DNA from: an uncultured Methanocorpusculum sp.
GTDB taxonomy: Archaea > Halobacteriota > Methanomicrobia > Methanomicrobiales > Methanocorpusculaceae
Direction of reading: 5' to 3'
Assembly (NCBI RefSeq): GCF_963667985.1
Contig: NZ_OY764081.1
Span: 1,696,987-1,760,986 of the forward strand
Length of the DNA: 64,000 bases
Positions 9,913 through 19,030 of this stretch are shown here, one piece after another. The notes below the pieces were generated by a model. That model ran no database searches and was not told the DNA's origin. It worked only from the letters and a program-made list of their open reading frames with translations. The translations under genes were made by a program, and so were the position numbers. The first letter of the stretch is position 1; the number at the start of each line of letters is the position of its first letter.

Positions 9913-9949
9913 CTCCGGATTCCCTCCACCCCCGTAAAAGAATCCGGAG
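9913..9949 (+). terminator. Hairpin followed by T-rich tract
   Basis: The arms ctccggattc (9913-9922) and gaatccggag (9940-9949) form a perfect 10 bp stem with a 17-base loop, followed by ttcttctttttta. This looks like an intrinsic terminator on the plus strand, although no plus-strand gene precedes it. A small upstream transcript is possible. Confidence 0.5.
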
Positions 9950-10124
9950 ATTCTTCTTTTTTATTTTACTGGCGGTATCTCCATCGCAGAAAACGGAAAC
10001 TATATATTATATAATGTAAAATATATTATATGCTGAAGTATGGGGTGGACGGGGATCGCCCTCCTGTTCTTCAGTACACAACAGGAAAAAGCAGAATCAG
10101 ATTTTTTCTCATACCACCATACAC

Positions 10125-10164
10125 AAATATCCGCCCTAACCCACACACAGCGGGGCGGATATTT
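10125..10164. promoter_or_regulatory. 11-base inverted repeat overlapping the promoter of the DUF2178/HTH pair
   Basis: The arms aaatatccgcc (10125-10135) and ggcggatattt (10154-10164) match perfectly with an 18-base spacer. The right arm runs into tttatatttt (about 10162-10170), a TATA-like sequence about 50 bases before the gene start. A palindrome touching the TATA region is a typical place for a repressor site, and the second gene of this pair encodes a small HTH protein. Autoregulation is inference. Confidence 0.5.
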
Positions 10165-10214
10165 ATATTTTGCAAATCCTTATAGTGTTCAATTAACAAA
10201 AGTAGGATTAACCG

Positions 10215-10727
10215 ATGAAGAAAAATACGTTCTATATTATATGCGGGCTCATGGCCGTATCGCTCCTTCTTTTATTCTGGCTGTCGATAGAACTTTCGAA
10301 TCCGGTGATTATCGCAGTTTCCATCATAATAGCGGCTGTGCTTTTCTTCGTTCTCAAAAATCGTGTCACCGATCTTGTTATGGACGAACGCAGCGTTTTA
10401 ATCGATATGAAAACCGCCGCCGCTACGATCAAGGCATCGGTTGTTCTTTTTCTGACGGTGAATCTTGCAACAATCGTCTATGTTTTCAGCGGCCCCTTAG
10501 GATTTCAATCGTTTACCTATCATCGCCAAAATGATGTGATGCTCCCTGCCGGAAGTTTAGAATCCGTTCCGTATTTTCCCGTCCCGCCTGAGACGATCCC
10601 GATTTCACAGCTGGGGTTATTTGCCGTACTGCAGCTCATTCTGATTGTTGCGGCACTTTTCATCTATGTCGGATTCCGGTTCTATTACGCCCGTAAGTTC
10701 GGGGTCTGGGGTGAAGATGAAGAATAA
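10215..10727 (+). CDS. DUF2178-like small membrane protein
   Basis: This 170-residue protein has four hydrophobic segments (about residues 5-24, 27-47, 70-90 and 135-157) with a short polar loop after the second, containing VTDLVMDERSVLIDMKTA. That arrangement resembles archaeal DUF2178 proteins, which are usually paired with a Cro/XRE-type regulator. The next gene overlaps its end by 11 bases and encodes exactly such a regulator. Such pairs resemble signal-sensing membrane partners of an HTH protein; the ligand is unknown. Confidence 0.7.
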   Translation: MKKNTFYIICGLMAVSLLLLFWLSIELSNPVIIAVSIIIAAVLFFVLKNRVTDLVMDERSVLIDMKTAAATIKASVVLFLTVNLATIVYVFSGPLGFQSFTYHRQNDVMLPAGSLESVPYFPVPPETIPISQLGLFAVLQLILIVAALFIYVGFRFYYARKFGVWGEDEE

Positions 10728-10908
10728 GATCAAGGTGTACCGGGCTATGCATGATCTGACGCAGGATGCTCTCGCAAAAGAGTTGGCCGTGACCCGCCAG
10801 ACGATCCTTGCGATAGAAAAAGGGAAGTATGACCCGTCGCTTGAACTGGCTTTTAGGATCTCCCGGTATTTTCAGACAACTATCGAAGAAATATTTTCCT
10901 TTGAGTAA
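10717..10908 (+). CDS. Small Cro/XRE-type HTH transcriptional regulator
   Basis: This is a 63-residue one-domain DNA-binding protein. The helix-turn-helix is clear: TQDALAKELAVTRQTILAIE, then KGKYDPSLELAFRISRYF, as in the YozG/Cro group. I start at MKNKIKVYRA (10717), where the reading frame overlaps the end of the DUF2178-like gene; a GTG at 10711 is an alternative. The overlap implies translational coupling. It is likely the repressor of its own operon through the inverted repeat upstream. Confidence 0.85.
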   Translation: MKNKIKVYRAMHDLTQDALAKELAVTRQTILAIEKGKYDPSLELAFRISRYFQTTIEEIFSFE

Positions 10909-10979
10909 TCACTGATTATTAGAATCATGATCTTCTTTTCCGTGATCCGGGAAAAGGAAATCTGCTAAAAAAGTTAGGT

Positions 10980-11648
10980 CTATCCAATGACCACAACGAC
11001 TTCGCTGTTTTCTTTCAGGTCAAGTGCATCACGGAGCTGGGTTCCGGATATAACTTCAATGACCTCTTCCGGGTGATGTGTTCGTCCGGGCATGACTATG
11101 GCACAGGGGATCCCCGATATTGTGCATTTGATGCAGCGTGCCTCGCCAAACATGCGGTGTTCATCTTTGAATCCGGGAACAATGGTCCATTCCAGGGAAT
11201 CCATCCGTTTTCTGACCTGGAGACTTTGCGGATTGAGTTTAATATTAAGTGTCCCGGGATATGGGGTGAATCCGCAGAGTTTTTCAAACTGCTCCTGATA
11301 ATGAGGGATCGACATATAATATCGTCCTTCTCCCACCCCCGACATGACGGTTCCCGTGAGGACATACTGCTCGTCTGTTACATCGAATATTTTGCAGTAC
11401 TCGGCGAACTCCCGGCGGAGAAGCTCTTCACCGGTTCGGGTCACGAGGACGTATTGTCCGGTCGATTCAGCCGTTCGTGAGACCATCTGTGCCTTTTCGA
11501 GCGACTGAAGTCTGCGCGATGCTGTCTGCTGGCTGATTCCAAGCTGGTCTCCCAGCGCCTGTGTGGAAAGACGCACGGGTCCTTTGCATCCTCCAAGCAG
11601 AGCGATCCGCCGCAGACATGCTGCATCCTCAGCATCTATTGTGTCCAT
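10980..11648 (-). CDS. ribK: CTP-dependent riboflavin kinase with N-terminal winged helix
   Basis: Archaeal RibK phosphorylates riboflavin to FMN using CTP. The C-terminal kinase part (about residues 95-222) has the glycine-rich VMSGVGEGRYYMS segment, then FTPYPGTLNIKL and the HHPEEVIEVISGTQLRD region. The N-terminal 90 residues form a winged helix with LGISQQTASRRLQSLEKA, the two-domain form common in Euryarchaeota, which may allow it to act as its own regulator. A TATA-like cataaata lies 25 bases before the ATG on the minus strand, so the mRNA is probably leaderless. It is divergent from the mevalonate-operon regulator. Confidence 0.92.
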   Translation of the reverse strand: MDTIDAEDAACLRRIALLGGCKGPVRLSTQALGDQLGISQQTASRRLQSLEKAQMVSRTAESTGQYVLVTRTGEELLRREFAEYCKIFDVTDEQYVLTGTVMSGVGEGRYYMSIPHYQEQFEKLCGFTPYPGTLNIKLNPQSLQVRKRMDSLEWTIVPGFKDEHRMFGEARCIKCTISGIPCAIVMPGRTHHPEEVIEVISGTQLRDALDLKENSEVVVVIG

Positions 11649-11678
11649 AACGCAATGTTGGAGTGTTCACTATTTATG

Positions 11679-11725
11679 AGTTGGTATACGTGACATTCGT
11701 GTATTGACGAATTCGACAACCAACT
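11679..11725. promoter_or_regulatory. Inverted repeat AGTTGGT/ACCAACT in the shared ribK/regulator promoter region
   Basis: The arms agttggt (11679-11685) and accaact (11719-11725) are perfect complements separated by 33 bases, about three helical turns. They lie in the 107-base region between divergent ribK and the HTH regulator, both of which appear leaderless (catatgtaa at 11727-11735 is about 25 bases before the regulator ATG). A site for a dimeric regulator controlling one or both genes is plausible but unproven. Confidence 0.35.
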
Positions 11726-11755
11726 TCATATGTAAGTAACGAAATATAGGTAGGT

Positions 11756-12466
11756 ATGAAGCCGGTACTTCGCCAGCAGCTTGCCGAGAAGATGGCAGGC
11801 GAAATCACCCTCTCCGATTCACCGGGAAAAGCTCTGAAAAAATGGCGTACAAGTTTTCAGATAGCTCCAGGTGTACTCGCAGATCATCTTGGAGTATCTC
11901 CGTCCGTTATCAGTGATTATGAGAGCGGCAGGAGAAAAAGTCCGGGAACGGGTGTCGTTGGGAAAATCGTAGACTCGCTTCTGGATGTTGACGAAGAAAA
12001 TGGTGGGACATACATCAAAAAGTATGGCAAACTCCTGTTTTCGGATTATGATGACGAGGTCATTTATGATATTCATGACTTCGCGACCTCTATTCCAATC
12101 AGGGAATTATCGGAACTGATTGAATGTACCCTCATCTGCGGGGAGCTGGATTCACAAATTTTCGGCTATACTGTTATCAACAGTACGAATGCCATTCTGA
12201 ATCTTTCGCCCAATGAATTCAACCGCATTTACGGCTGGAGTACGGAGCGCGCTCTGATTTTCACGGATATTTCGACCGGAAAATCCCCGATGATCGCGAT
12301 CCGCGTGACACCGTTCAAACCCCCGTATATTATCCTTCAGGGGATAGAGGAGGCACATGTCAACCCGCTCGTCAAAAAGCTTGCAGAAAAAGATCACATT
12401 ACCGTTCTCTGTACGCCCCTGGGAGTTCAGGATCTCGTTACACGTTTAAGGAAAACACAATGGTAG
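11756..12466 (+). CDS. HTH regulator heading the HMG-CoA synthase operon
   Basis: This 236-residue protein has an N-terminal Cro/CI-type helix-turn-helix (about residues 25-65; [20 protein letters not shown]) followed by a domain of about 150 residues without an obvious enzyme motif. Its 3' end overlaps the HMG-CoA synthase start by 7 bases, so it is the first gene of the operon. I recall the same regulator preceding HMG-CoA synthase in other methanogens. A role in sensing an isoprenoid intermediate and controlling mevalonate flux is inference from position. Confidence 0.82.
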   Translation: MKPVLRQQLAEKMAGEITLSDSPGKALKKWRTSFQIAPGVLADHLGVSPSVISDYESGRRKSPGTGVVGKIVDSLLDVDEENGGTYIKKYGKLLFSDYDDEVIYDIHDFATSIPIRELSELIECTLICGELDSQIFGYTVINSTNAILNLSPNEFNRIYGWSTERALIFTDISTGKSPMIAIRVTPFKPPYIILQGIEEAHVNPLVKKLAEKDHITVLCTPLGVQDLVTRLRKTQW

Positions 12467-13503
12467 GCATAATCACCTACGGGGCATACATCCCCCGTTT
12501 CAGAATAAAAGTCGAAGAGATTGCCCGTGTATGGGGAGCGAACGCCGCGGAGATCACCGGCGGTCTTGGCGTTTTAGAAAAAGCCGTACCCGATTACGAT
12601 GAAAACACGGCAACCTTTTCTGTAGAGGCTGCACGCTCGGCTCTTCGCCGGCGTCCAATAGACGTTGCAGACATCAAGGCAGTCTATGTTGGATCAGAGT
12701 CACACCCGTATGCCGTCAAACCGACCGCCGTCACGGTTGGAGAGGCAATTGGTGCAACCCCCGTTATGACGGCAGCGGACTATGAGTTCGCCTGCAAGGC
12801 AGGAACCGCCACTATCCAGACTGCGATGGGTCTGGTTTCATCAGGTATGATGAAATACGCCGTCGCGATTGGATCGGACACTGCCCAGGGGGCCCCCGGC
12901 GATGCACTGGAATATACGGCAGCTGCCGGAGGGGCGGCATATGTTATCGGAAATGATGATCCGATAGCGGTCATCAATGAGACCTGCTCTTTTACCTCCG
13001 ACACGCCGGACTTCTGGCGTCGTGAAGGAGAGGATTATCCACGGCACGGAGGAAGATTCTCCGGCGACCCGGGATACTTCAAACACACTCTTGGAGCTGC
13101 AAAGATGATGATGGAACTTCGCGGAACGAAGCCTTCCGATTACACATATGCAGTCTTCCACCAGCCGAACGCCAAATTCCCGCAGAAAGCATCACAGATG
13201 CTGGGATTCACTAAAGACCAGATCAAGGCCGGTCTTCTGGCTCCAAGACTTGGAAACACCTACAGTGGTGCGGTCCCTCTTGGACTTGCAGCAATTCTTG
13301 ATGTTGCAAAACCCGGCGACCGTATCTTCGTTACGAGTTACGGCAGCGGCGCAGGATCCGACGCCTTCGACATTACCGTGACCGACGCGATTTTGGATAA
13401 GATCGACCGTTCCCAGGGTCCGTCCGTTGAGCAGATGCTTTCCACAAAGAAGTATCTTGACTATGCAGTGTATGCCCGGCACAAGGGCAAGATCCGGATG
13501 TGA
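12460..13503 (+). CDS. Archaeal hydroxymethylglutaryl-CoA synthase
   Basis: HMG-CoA synthase condenses acetoacetyl-CoA with acetyl-CoA, the second step of the mevalonate route to archaeal lipids. The 347-residue length is standard for archaea. The catalytic cysteine is in [13 protein letters not shown] (about residue 111), the histidine in [11 protein letters not shown] (about 234), and the acid in the N-terminal PDYDENTAT region. It is followed by thiolase and DUF35 genes. In methanogens these three proteins are known to form one complex that channels acetoacetyl-CoA. Confidence 0.96.
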   Translation: MVGIITYGAYIPRFRIKVEEIARVWGANAAEITGGLGVLEKAVPDYDENTATFSVEAARSALRRRPIDVADIKAVYVGSESHPYAVKPTAVTVGEAIGATPVMTAADYEFACKAGTATIQTAMGLVSSGMMKYAVAIGSDTAQGAPGDALEYTAAAGGAAYVIGNDDPIAVINETCSFTSDTPDFWRREGEDYPRHGGRFSGDPGYFKHTLGAAKMMMELRGTKPSDYTYAVFHQPNAKFPQKASQMLGFTKDQIKAGLLAPRLGNTYSGAVPLGLAAILDVAKPGDRIFVTSYGSGAGSDAFDITVTDAILDKIDRSQGPSVEQMLSTKKYLDYAVYARHKGKIRM

Positions 13504-13512
13504 GGTGGAATC

Positions 13513-14676
13513 ATGAGAGATGTAGCAGTAATTGGTGCAGGAATCACGAAATTCGGAGAAAGATGGGACACATCTTTCCGTGATCTGTGTACAGAAGCAG
13601 GTATCGCCGCACTTGAAGATGCAAATGTGGCGGGAGAACAGATCGATGCATTGTTCGTCGGTTCGATGTCCGCCGGAAGATTCGTCGGTCAGGAACACGT
13701 AGGGGCACTCGTTGCCGATTATGTCGGCCTTGGAGGAGATCTCCACACCCCGGCTACCCGTGTTGAAGCCGCCTGTGCATCCGGAGGGCTTGCCTTCCGT
13801 CAGGCAGTAGTAGCGGTTTCTTCGGGAATGTCCGACGTCGTCATCGCGGCAGGTGTCGAGAAGATGACCGATGTCGGCGATTCGACGGATGTTCTTGCCG
13901 GAGCTGCCGACAGAGAATGGGAAAGCTTTGCAGGAGCAACCTTCCCCGGTCTCTATGCAATGATCGCCTGTGACTACATGCACAAATACGGACTGACCCG
14001 CGAGCAGCTTGCTCAGGTTGCGGTGAAAAACCACTTCCACGGAGCAAGAAACCCGTATGCGCAGTTCCAGAACGAAATCACCCAGGCGACGGTGATGAAC
14101 TCAACCCTCGTCGCTTCCCCGCTTCGACTCTTCGACTGCTCACCGGTTTCCGACGGTGCCGCAGTCGTTGTCGTGTGCCCGCTTGAAAAAGCACGGGAGT
14201 TCACCGACACGCCGATCAAAGTTCTTGCTTCGGCACAGGCCGGCAATACGATTGCACTGCACGACCGTCCGGACTTCTCCACGATGGGTGCGACGGTTGC
14301 CACAGGAAACTCGGCATTCCGTCAGGCAAAACTCGAACGAAAGGATATCGATTTCGTCGAGGTCCACGACTGTTTCACGATCGCCGAACTTTGTGCGATC
14401 GAAGACCTCGGCTTCGTTCCGAAGGGAACTGCCGGCAAATTCACCGAGCAGGGCGAGACCCAGCTTGGCGGCAAACTTCCGGTCAACACGTCCGGAGGTC
14501 TCAAGGCATGCGGTCACCCGGTCGGTGCCACAGGTATCAAACAGATCTGGGAAGTCGTCCAGCAGCTTCGCGGCGAAGGCGGCAAACGTCAGGTCGAAGG
14601 AGCAGAAATTGGTATGACGCAGAATGTCGGCGGAACCGGCGCAACGGTCGTGTCTCACATCTTCGGGAGGGCCTGA
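13513..14676 (+). CDS. Acetyl-CoA C-acetyltransferase (archaeal thiolase)
   Basis: This thiolase makes acetoacetyl-CoA for the adjacent HMG-CoA synthase. The nucleophilic Cys is in [12 protein letters not shown] (about residue 89). The second active-site motifs [11 protein letters not shown] and [13 protein letters not shown] follow at about 287 and 335. The length of 387 residues is normal. Equilibrium for thiolysis is unfavourable, and the three-protein complex with the DUF35 partner is the known archaeal solution. The gene sits 9 bases after the synthase and ends 1 base before the DUF35 start. Confidence 0.95.
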   Translation: MRDVAVIGAGITKFGERWDTSFRDLCTEAGIAALEDANVAGEQIDALFVGSMSAGRFVGQEHVGALVADYVGLGGDLHTPATRVEAACASGGLAFRQAVVAVSSGMSDVVIAAGVEKMTDVGDSTDVLAGAADREWESFAGATFPGLYAMIACDYMHKYGLTREQLAQVAVKNHFHGARNPYAQFQNEITQATVMNSTLVASPLRLFDCSPVSDGAAVVVVCPLEKAREFTDTPIKVLASAQAGNTIALHDRPDFSTMGATVATGNSAFRQAKLERKDIDFVEVHDCFTIAELCAIEDLGFVPKGTAGKFTEQGETQLGGKLPVNTSGGLKACGHPVGATGIKQIWEVVQQLRGEGGKRQVEGAEIGMTQNVGGTGATVVSHIFGRA

Positions 14677-14677
14677 G

Positions 14678-15070
14678 ATGACAGTAGCACGATTCTGGAG
14701 AGAAATCCCCCAGAGATACAACATGGTGGGAACGAAATGCGAAACATGCGGCGATGTGTTCTTCCCGCCAAGAGCCATCTGTCCCCACTGCCGCCGGGAT
14801 GGAAAAATTGTCCCCTGTCAGTGTTCCGGGAAAGGAAAAGTTCTGACGTACTCGGTTCTTTCCTCCGCTAGCGATCAGTTCTCTGCCCTGAAACCGTACG
14901 TTCTTGCGATCATCGAACTCGAAGAAGGAACAAGGGTCACCTCCCATATCGTCTGCGACCCGGAAGATGTTCATATCGGTATGCCGGTCAAGTCCGTCTT
15001 CCGTTTTCTGGACCGCGAAGGTTCGGACGGTATCATTCATTATGGAACGAAATTCGTTCCAGACCTCTAA
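14678..15070 (+). CDS. DUF35 OB-fold/zinc-ribbon partner of thiolase and HMG-CoA synthase
   Basis: This 130-residue protein has the DUF35 layout: an N-terminal helix (VARFWREIPQRYNMVGT), a rubredoxin-like zinc ribbon CETCG and CPHC (about residues 26-45), and a C-terminal OB fold that binds CoA. In the characterised methanogen complex it holds thiolase and HMG-CoA synthase together with a shared CoA site. The start MTVARFW is chosen because the upstream extension falls inside the thiolase gene in another frame. It is the last gene of the operon, followed by cttttttta. Confidence 0.93.
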   Translation: MTVARFWREIPQRYNMVGTKCETCGDVFFPPRAICPHCRRDGKIVPCQCSGKGKVLTYSVLSSASDQFSALKPYVLAIIELEEGTRVTSHIVCDPEDVHIGMPVKSVFRFLDREGSDGIIHYGTKFVPDL

Positions 15071-15358
15071 CTTTTTTTACCGTATTCACTTTTGGGCGCG
15101 CAGTTTCGGCTGTAATCTCTTGAATTCACGATTAACAACCGTTTATCTCATCGTTCTCATCCCATAGGCTTGAAAAATCGTCCGATGAATCGGCTTGCAT
15201 CCAGGTTAGCGTATTGTCTGCGTTGCCTGCCAAATGGCATGTGTAAGCTTGAATTGTGGTCGCGTTCCGAATTATTTTTCAGCATTCTTTCATTTTCACT
15301 CTTTTATCCCTGCTGAAATACAGGTCATATGCACTGAAAATAAAAAACAGTCCCAGGG
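15071..15358. other. 288-base gap before the ech operon
   Basis: No gene or known RNA is seen. A T7 tract directly after the DUF35 stop probably ends the mevalonate transcript. A short hairpin ccgat-ga-atcgg lies near 15181. The 3' end is A/T-rich (gaaaataaaaaacag, near 15335) and probably carries the ech promoter. Confidence 0.4.
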
Positions 15359-17359
15359 ATGATTAGAATGATTAATAATGATGAATGTCCATACTTTCAA
15401 CAAGTGATATCAATGTACCCGCCGGAACTTACTGCCATACTGATATTGCTGCTTGTTCCCGTTTGTGCCGCTGTTCTCTTAGCGGTCTTCAAACCGGATT
15501 TTGCACGCAATATCCTTGTAGGCATAACCTCGGTCATTATTATCGGGACATCCATCTTCCTTGCATGGAAAGCTTTCCTTGCTCCCGTATCCGTGACTCT
15601 TGAGAATACCGAATGGATCGGCATTCTGTTATTCATCGTTGACCTTGCAATAGCCCTCATAATTCTGGGTCTTTCCATCAAATATCGGAAAATACTTCCG
15701 CTCCTTCTTTCCGTTATTCAGCTGGTTCTTATCCTGATTATTGAGTTGTTTGGCATTGCCGGAACCCATGTAATACAAACGTTCACGGTCAGCAGTCTTT
15801 CAGCGATCATGGTGCTTATCATAGGAATAATCGGCACCCTGATCTGCGTATATGCTCTTGGATACATGAAGGATTATCATGAGCATCACCTCGACGTTCC
15901 GGTGAGAAAACGGTACTTCTTTGCAATGATGTTCCTCTTCCTCTCGGCGATGTTCGGGCTGGTTCTTTCGAATAACCTTATGTGGGTTCTGTGTGCCTGG
16001 GAAGTAACCACGCTTTGTTCCTTCCTTTTGATTGGATACTCCCGGACCCCGGAAGCAGTGAATAATGCATTTCGCGCCGTGTGGATGAACCTGATCGGCG
16101 GGATATGCTTTACCCTGGCGATATTCTTCCTGCTTCGCATTAACTCGCCGGTCACTCTTCTCTCCGTAGATGCCCTGCTTCACTATCCAAATGTAGCTGC
16201 TTTGACGATACCTCTGGCATTGATCGCGGTCGCGGGATTGACCAAGGCTGCGCAGATGCCGTTTTCCACCTGGCTCACGGGAGCCATGGTTGCTCCAACA
16301 CCGGTCTCGGCCCTTCTTCACTCAAGTACCATGGTCAAGGCCGGCGTGTACCTTCTGGTGCTCTTCGCCCCGCTGTTTTCACAGACATGGGTCGGTATCT
16401 TCCTTGCTTTGATCGGGGCATTCACCTTCCTTGTCACCTCGGCTCTGGCAATTTCCCAGAGTAACGCGAAGAAGGTTCTTGCCTACTCCACGATCGCCAA
16501 TCTCGGCCTTATCACCGCATGTGCCGGTATAGGGACGGCCGAGGCTATCGAAGCGGCTATCCTTTTGATCATCTTCCACGCGGTCGCCAAGGCTCTGCTC
16601 TTCCTTTGCGTCGGTGCCGTTGAACACAAGATCGGCAGCCGGGACATTGAGGATATGGACGGACTTCTGGTCCGTCTCCCGCTCCTTGCGACAATGATGG
16701 TCATCGGTATCTGTGGAATGTATCTGGCACCCTTTGGTATGCTAATTTCCAAATGGGTGGCTCTGGAAGCGTTCATCACTGCCCCGCTTGGATGCGTATT
16801 CGTGTCCCTTCTTGCCTTTGGAAGTGCATTTACCATCTTCTTCTGGACCAAATGGCTCGGAAAACTGTTCATGAGAATGAACAGACCGCCGGCAGAAAAA
16901 ATCCGCATGCACTTCTCCGAAAAAATTTCGGTGATCGTCATGGGGATTCTCGTGATTGGTTGCTGTCTTGGGTTTCCGGCGATTATATCCGGCGTGATCA
17001 TACCGTATCTCGACAGAATCCATCCGTACTTCTATCAGCCGAATAACGGATTGTTCTTCTTCGACACCTTGGTCATGCTCGGTCTCATGGCGGCCATCCT
17101 CCTCTTCCTTGTTCTTGGAGCTTTCCTTGGTTCCCGGGAAGGACGGACGATCGCTCCGTACCTGGGAGGCCGTGCGGTCGACGCCGAAGGCAGGTTCCTT
17201 GGTTCTCTTGGTGTCTACAAAGAGGCGAAGGCCTCGAACTACTATCTCGAAGAGTACTGCGGTGAGAACGTTCTTCTCAAACCCTCCTGGATAATCTCGG
17301 GAGTTCTGCTCATCGTAATGCTTGTTCTCGGATTTATGGGGGTGATGATATGGATATAA
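15359..17359 (+). CDS. echA: Ech hydrogenase membrane subunit EchA (NuoL/MrpA-like)
   Basis: EchA is the large ion-translocating membrane subunit of the energy-converting Ech hydrogenase, which couples ferredoxin and H2 turnover to a proton or sodium gradient. The 666-residue product has about 16 hydrophobic segments and the antiporter-like core of complex I subunits (LWVLCAWEVTTLCSFLLIGY; MPFSTWLTGAMVAPTPVSALLHSSTMVKAG region). A Met at 15413 (MYPPELTAI) just before the first membrane segment is an equally good start. It overlaps echB by 10 bases, in a six-gene operon. Confidence 0.92.
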   Translation: MIRMINNDECPYFQQVISMYPPELTAILILLLVPVCAAVLLAVFKPDFARNILVGITSVIIIGTSIFLAWKAFLAPVSVTLENTEWIGILLFIVDLAIALIILGLSIKYRKILPLLLSVIQLVLILIIELFGIAGTHVIQTFTVSSLSAIMVLIIGIIGTLICVYALGYMKDYHEHHLDVPVRKRYFFAMMFLFLSAMFGLVLSNNLMWVLCAWEVTTLCSFLLIGYSRTPEAVNNAFRAVWMNLIGGICFTLAIFFLLRINSPVTLLSVDALLHYPNVAALTIPLALIAVAGLTKAAQMPFSTWLTGAMVAPTPVSALLHSSTMVKAGVYLLVLFAPLFSQTWVGIFLALIGAFTFLVTSALAISQSNAKKVLAYSTIANLGLITACAGIGTAEAIEAAILLIIFHAVAKALLFLCVGAVEHKIGSRDIEDMDGLLVRLPLLATMMVIGICGMYLAPFGMLISKWVALEAFITAPLGCVFVSLLAFGSAFTIFFWTKWLGKLFMRMNRPPAEKIRMHFSEKISVIVMGILVIGCCLGFPAIISGVIIPYLDRIHPYFYQPNNGLFFFDTLVMLGLMAAILLFLVLGAFLGSREGRTIAPYLGGRAVDAEGRFLGSLGVYKEAKASNYYLEEYCGENVLLKPSWIISGVLLIVMLVLGFMGVMIWI

Positions 17360-18219
17360 TGTTTATTATAGGTCCGGTGGCCTTTCTGATCCTCGCCCCG
17401 ATCTTCGGTGGCCTTCTTACCGGATGCGACCGGGTGTTAACTGCCCGTTTTCAGTCAAGAGTCGGCCCGCCGTTCCTCCAGCCGTTCTACGATGTGGCCA
17501 AACTCTGGCATAAGGAGAAGACATTCTCAAATCCTGTCGAGATCATCTTCACGACGGCATACTTACTCCTGATTGTATTCACCGGAATGATGTACGCTAC
17601 CGGGGGCAGTTTCCTTTTTGTGGTCTTCTCGCTCGCACTCGCCCACACCTTCCTTATCCTTGCAGCGTATGCGGCGAACGCTCCGTTCTCCAACATAGGA
17701 GCAGAACGTGAACTTCTCGGCGTTATGATTGCCGAACCGATCCTGATCCTGCTTGCCGTAGGATTTTATATGGTCAGCGGAAGTTTCGAGATATACTATA
17801 TGCTGATTCTGGATGTGCCCGGGATCGTGTATCTTCCCGGTGTGTTCATTGCTCTGATTGCGGTCCTGACGCTCAAACTGAGAAAATCGCCGTTCGATAT
17901 CTCGACGTCCCATCATGCCCATCAGGAACTGGTGAAAGGCGTGACCACCTCGCTTTCGGGCAGGAGTCTCGCCAAAGTCGAGATCGCCCACTGGTATGAG
18001 ATGATGATCTTCCTCTCCATGATTCTCATCTTCTTTGCCAATTATCCAGTCCTTTCCGCAATTGCGATCATTCTCGCCTTCCTTCTGGAAATCATCATCG
18101 ACAACATCTTCCCGCGTGTGACCTGGAAGATGACGGTCAAGAGTCTGTGGATCATCACTCTCGTCTTCGGTGTGGGTAACATTGTTATACTCGGCATCTG
18201 TGGAGGTATGTTATTATGA
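17350..18219 (+). CDS. echB: Ech hydrogenase membrane subunit EchB (NuoH-like)
   Basis: EchB is the NuoH-like membrane subunit that links the soluble hydrogenase module to the membrane arm. The 289-residue protein has eight or so hydrophobic segments and the family stretches TARFQSRVGPPFLQPFYDVAKL (about residues 31-52) and ELLGVMIAEPILIL. The conserved motif with acidic residues, SPFDISTSHHAHQELVKG, is at about 181-198. It overlaps echA and is coupled to echC by ATGA. Confidence 0.94.
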   Translation: MDIMFIIGPVAFLILAPIFGGLLTGCDRVLTARFQSRVGPPFLQPFYDVAKLWHKEKTFSNPVEIIFTTAYLLLIVFTGMMYATGGSFLFVVFSLALAHTFLILAAYAANAPFSNIGAERELLGVMIAEPILILLAVGFYMVSGSFEIYYMLILDVPGIVYLPGVFIALIAVLTLKLRKSPFDISTSHHAHQELVKGVTTSLSGRSLAKVEIAHWYEMMIFLSMILIFFANYPVLSAIAIILAFLLEIIIDNIFPRVTWKMTVKSLWIITLVFGVGNIVILGICGGMLL

Positions 18220-18650
18220 GTTCGGCATCAAAATCCCCTTGGCTCCTCCATTACAATGCGTCCAGTTGTAATGGATGCGATATTGAGATCCTTGCCTCCC
18301 TGACACCGGTGTACGATGTCGAGCGGTTTGGAATCATCAACACCGGAAATCCGGCCCACGCTGATATCTTTGTCGTTACGGGCGGGGTGAACGAACAGAA
18401 TAAAGTGGTTCTGAAAAATCTCTACGATCAGATTCCCGAACCGAAAGTAGTGGTCGCGGTAGGAATCTGCGCCTCGAGTGGCGGTGTTTTCCGCGACTGT
18501 TACAATATTTCGGGCGGCGTCGATACGATCATCCCAGTGGACGTGTATGTCCCCGGATGTTCCGTCCGTCCCGAAGCCCTCATCGAGGGCATTGTCAAGG
18601 CGCTCGGCGTTCTGGAAGAAAAACGTGCAGCTATGGAGGGTAAAAAATGA
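18216..18650 (+). CDS. echC: Ech hydrogenase small subunit EchC (NuoB-like)
   Basis: EchC carries the proximal [4Fe-4S] cluster that passes electrons to the NiFe subunit. Cluster ligands appear as SCNGCDIE (about residues 18-25), VGICASSGG (about 82-90) and VPGCSVRPEA (about 112-121). The 144-residue size fits the family. ATGA overlaps join it to echB before and echD after. Confidence 0.95.
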   Translation: MSSASKSPWLLHYNASSCNGCDIEILASLTPVYDVERFGIINTGNPAHADIFVVTGGVNEQNKVVLKNLYDQIPEPKVVVAVGICASSGGVFRDCYNISGGVDTIIPVDVYVPGCSVRPEALIEGIVKALGVLEEKRAAMEGKK

Positions 18651-19030
18651 ATATGAAGATTGATCCGATCAACCCTGCCGATGTGCAGAAAACTGCCGGT
18701 ACGATGAAAAACGGCGGCTATCGTCTGGTTGTCGTGACCTGCACTCCTGCCGATGAAGGCTACTATATCACCTACTCGTTTGAAAAGGAAACGGATCTCA
18801 GACATTACCGGATTACTGTCGCCAAAGGCATGAAGATCCCGTCGATCGGATCATCCTACGGCGGGGCATTCGTGTACGAAAACGAGATTCACGATCTGTA
18901 CGGGTTCGAGTTTGAAGGAATGTCTCTTGATTTCGGCGGGACCTTCATCAAAACATCCGTTCCCTATCCGTTCAAAAAGAAAGAGCAGCCCGCTCCTTCG
19001 GTGACTGTCGTCAAGGAGGCGAAAGAATGA
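18647..19030 (+). CDS. echD: Ech hydrogenase subunit EchD (NuoC-like)
   Basis: EchD is the small soluble NuoC-like subunit of Ech. The 127-residue product has the C-terminal segment YGGAFVYENEIHDLYGFEF, typical of the NuoC family, and no cofactor ligands. Overlapping start and stop codons link it to echC and echE. The assignment rests on that segment and its position in the operon. Confidence 0.9.
   Translation: MNMKIDPINPADVQKTAGTMKNGGYRLVVVTCTPADEGYYITYSFEKETDLRHYRITVAKGMKIPSIGSSYGGAFVYENEIHDLYGFEFEGMSLDFGGTFIKTSVPYPFKKKEQPAPSVTVVKEAKE

Larger units (their letters stand above)
9736..10214. other. Structured 479-base non-coding stretch
   Basis: No credible gene is seen between ygiQ and the DUF2178 gene. 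The stretch contains a terminator-like hairpin at 9913-9949, an AT palindromic block (ctatatattatataatg followed by atatattatatgc, about 10002-10032), a foldable GC-rich segment at about 10031-10073 with arms ctgaag and cttcag, and an 11-base inverted repeat at 10125-10164. The order TATA-like block then GC-rich hairpin would suit a small RNA gene, but no known RNA family was recognised. Confidence 0.5.

Noticed and set aside
10040..10534. 164-residue open frame across the DUF2178 promoter
   Set aside because: It overlaps the well-supported membrane protein in another frame and crosses the palindromic promoter.
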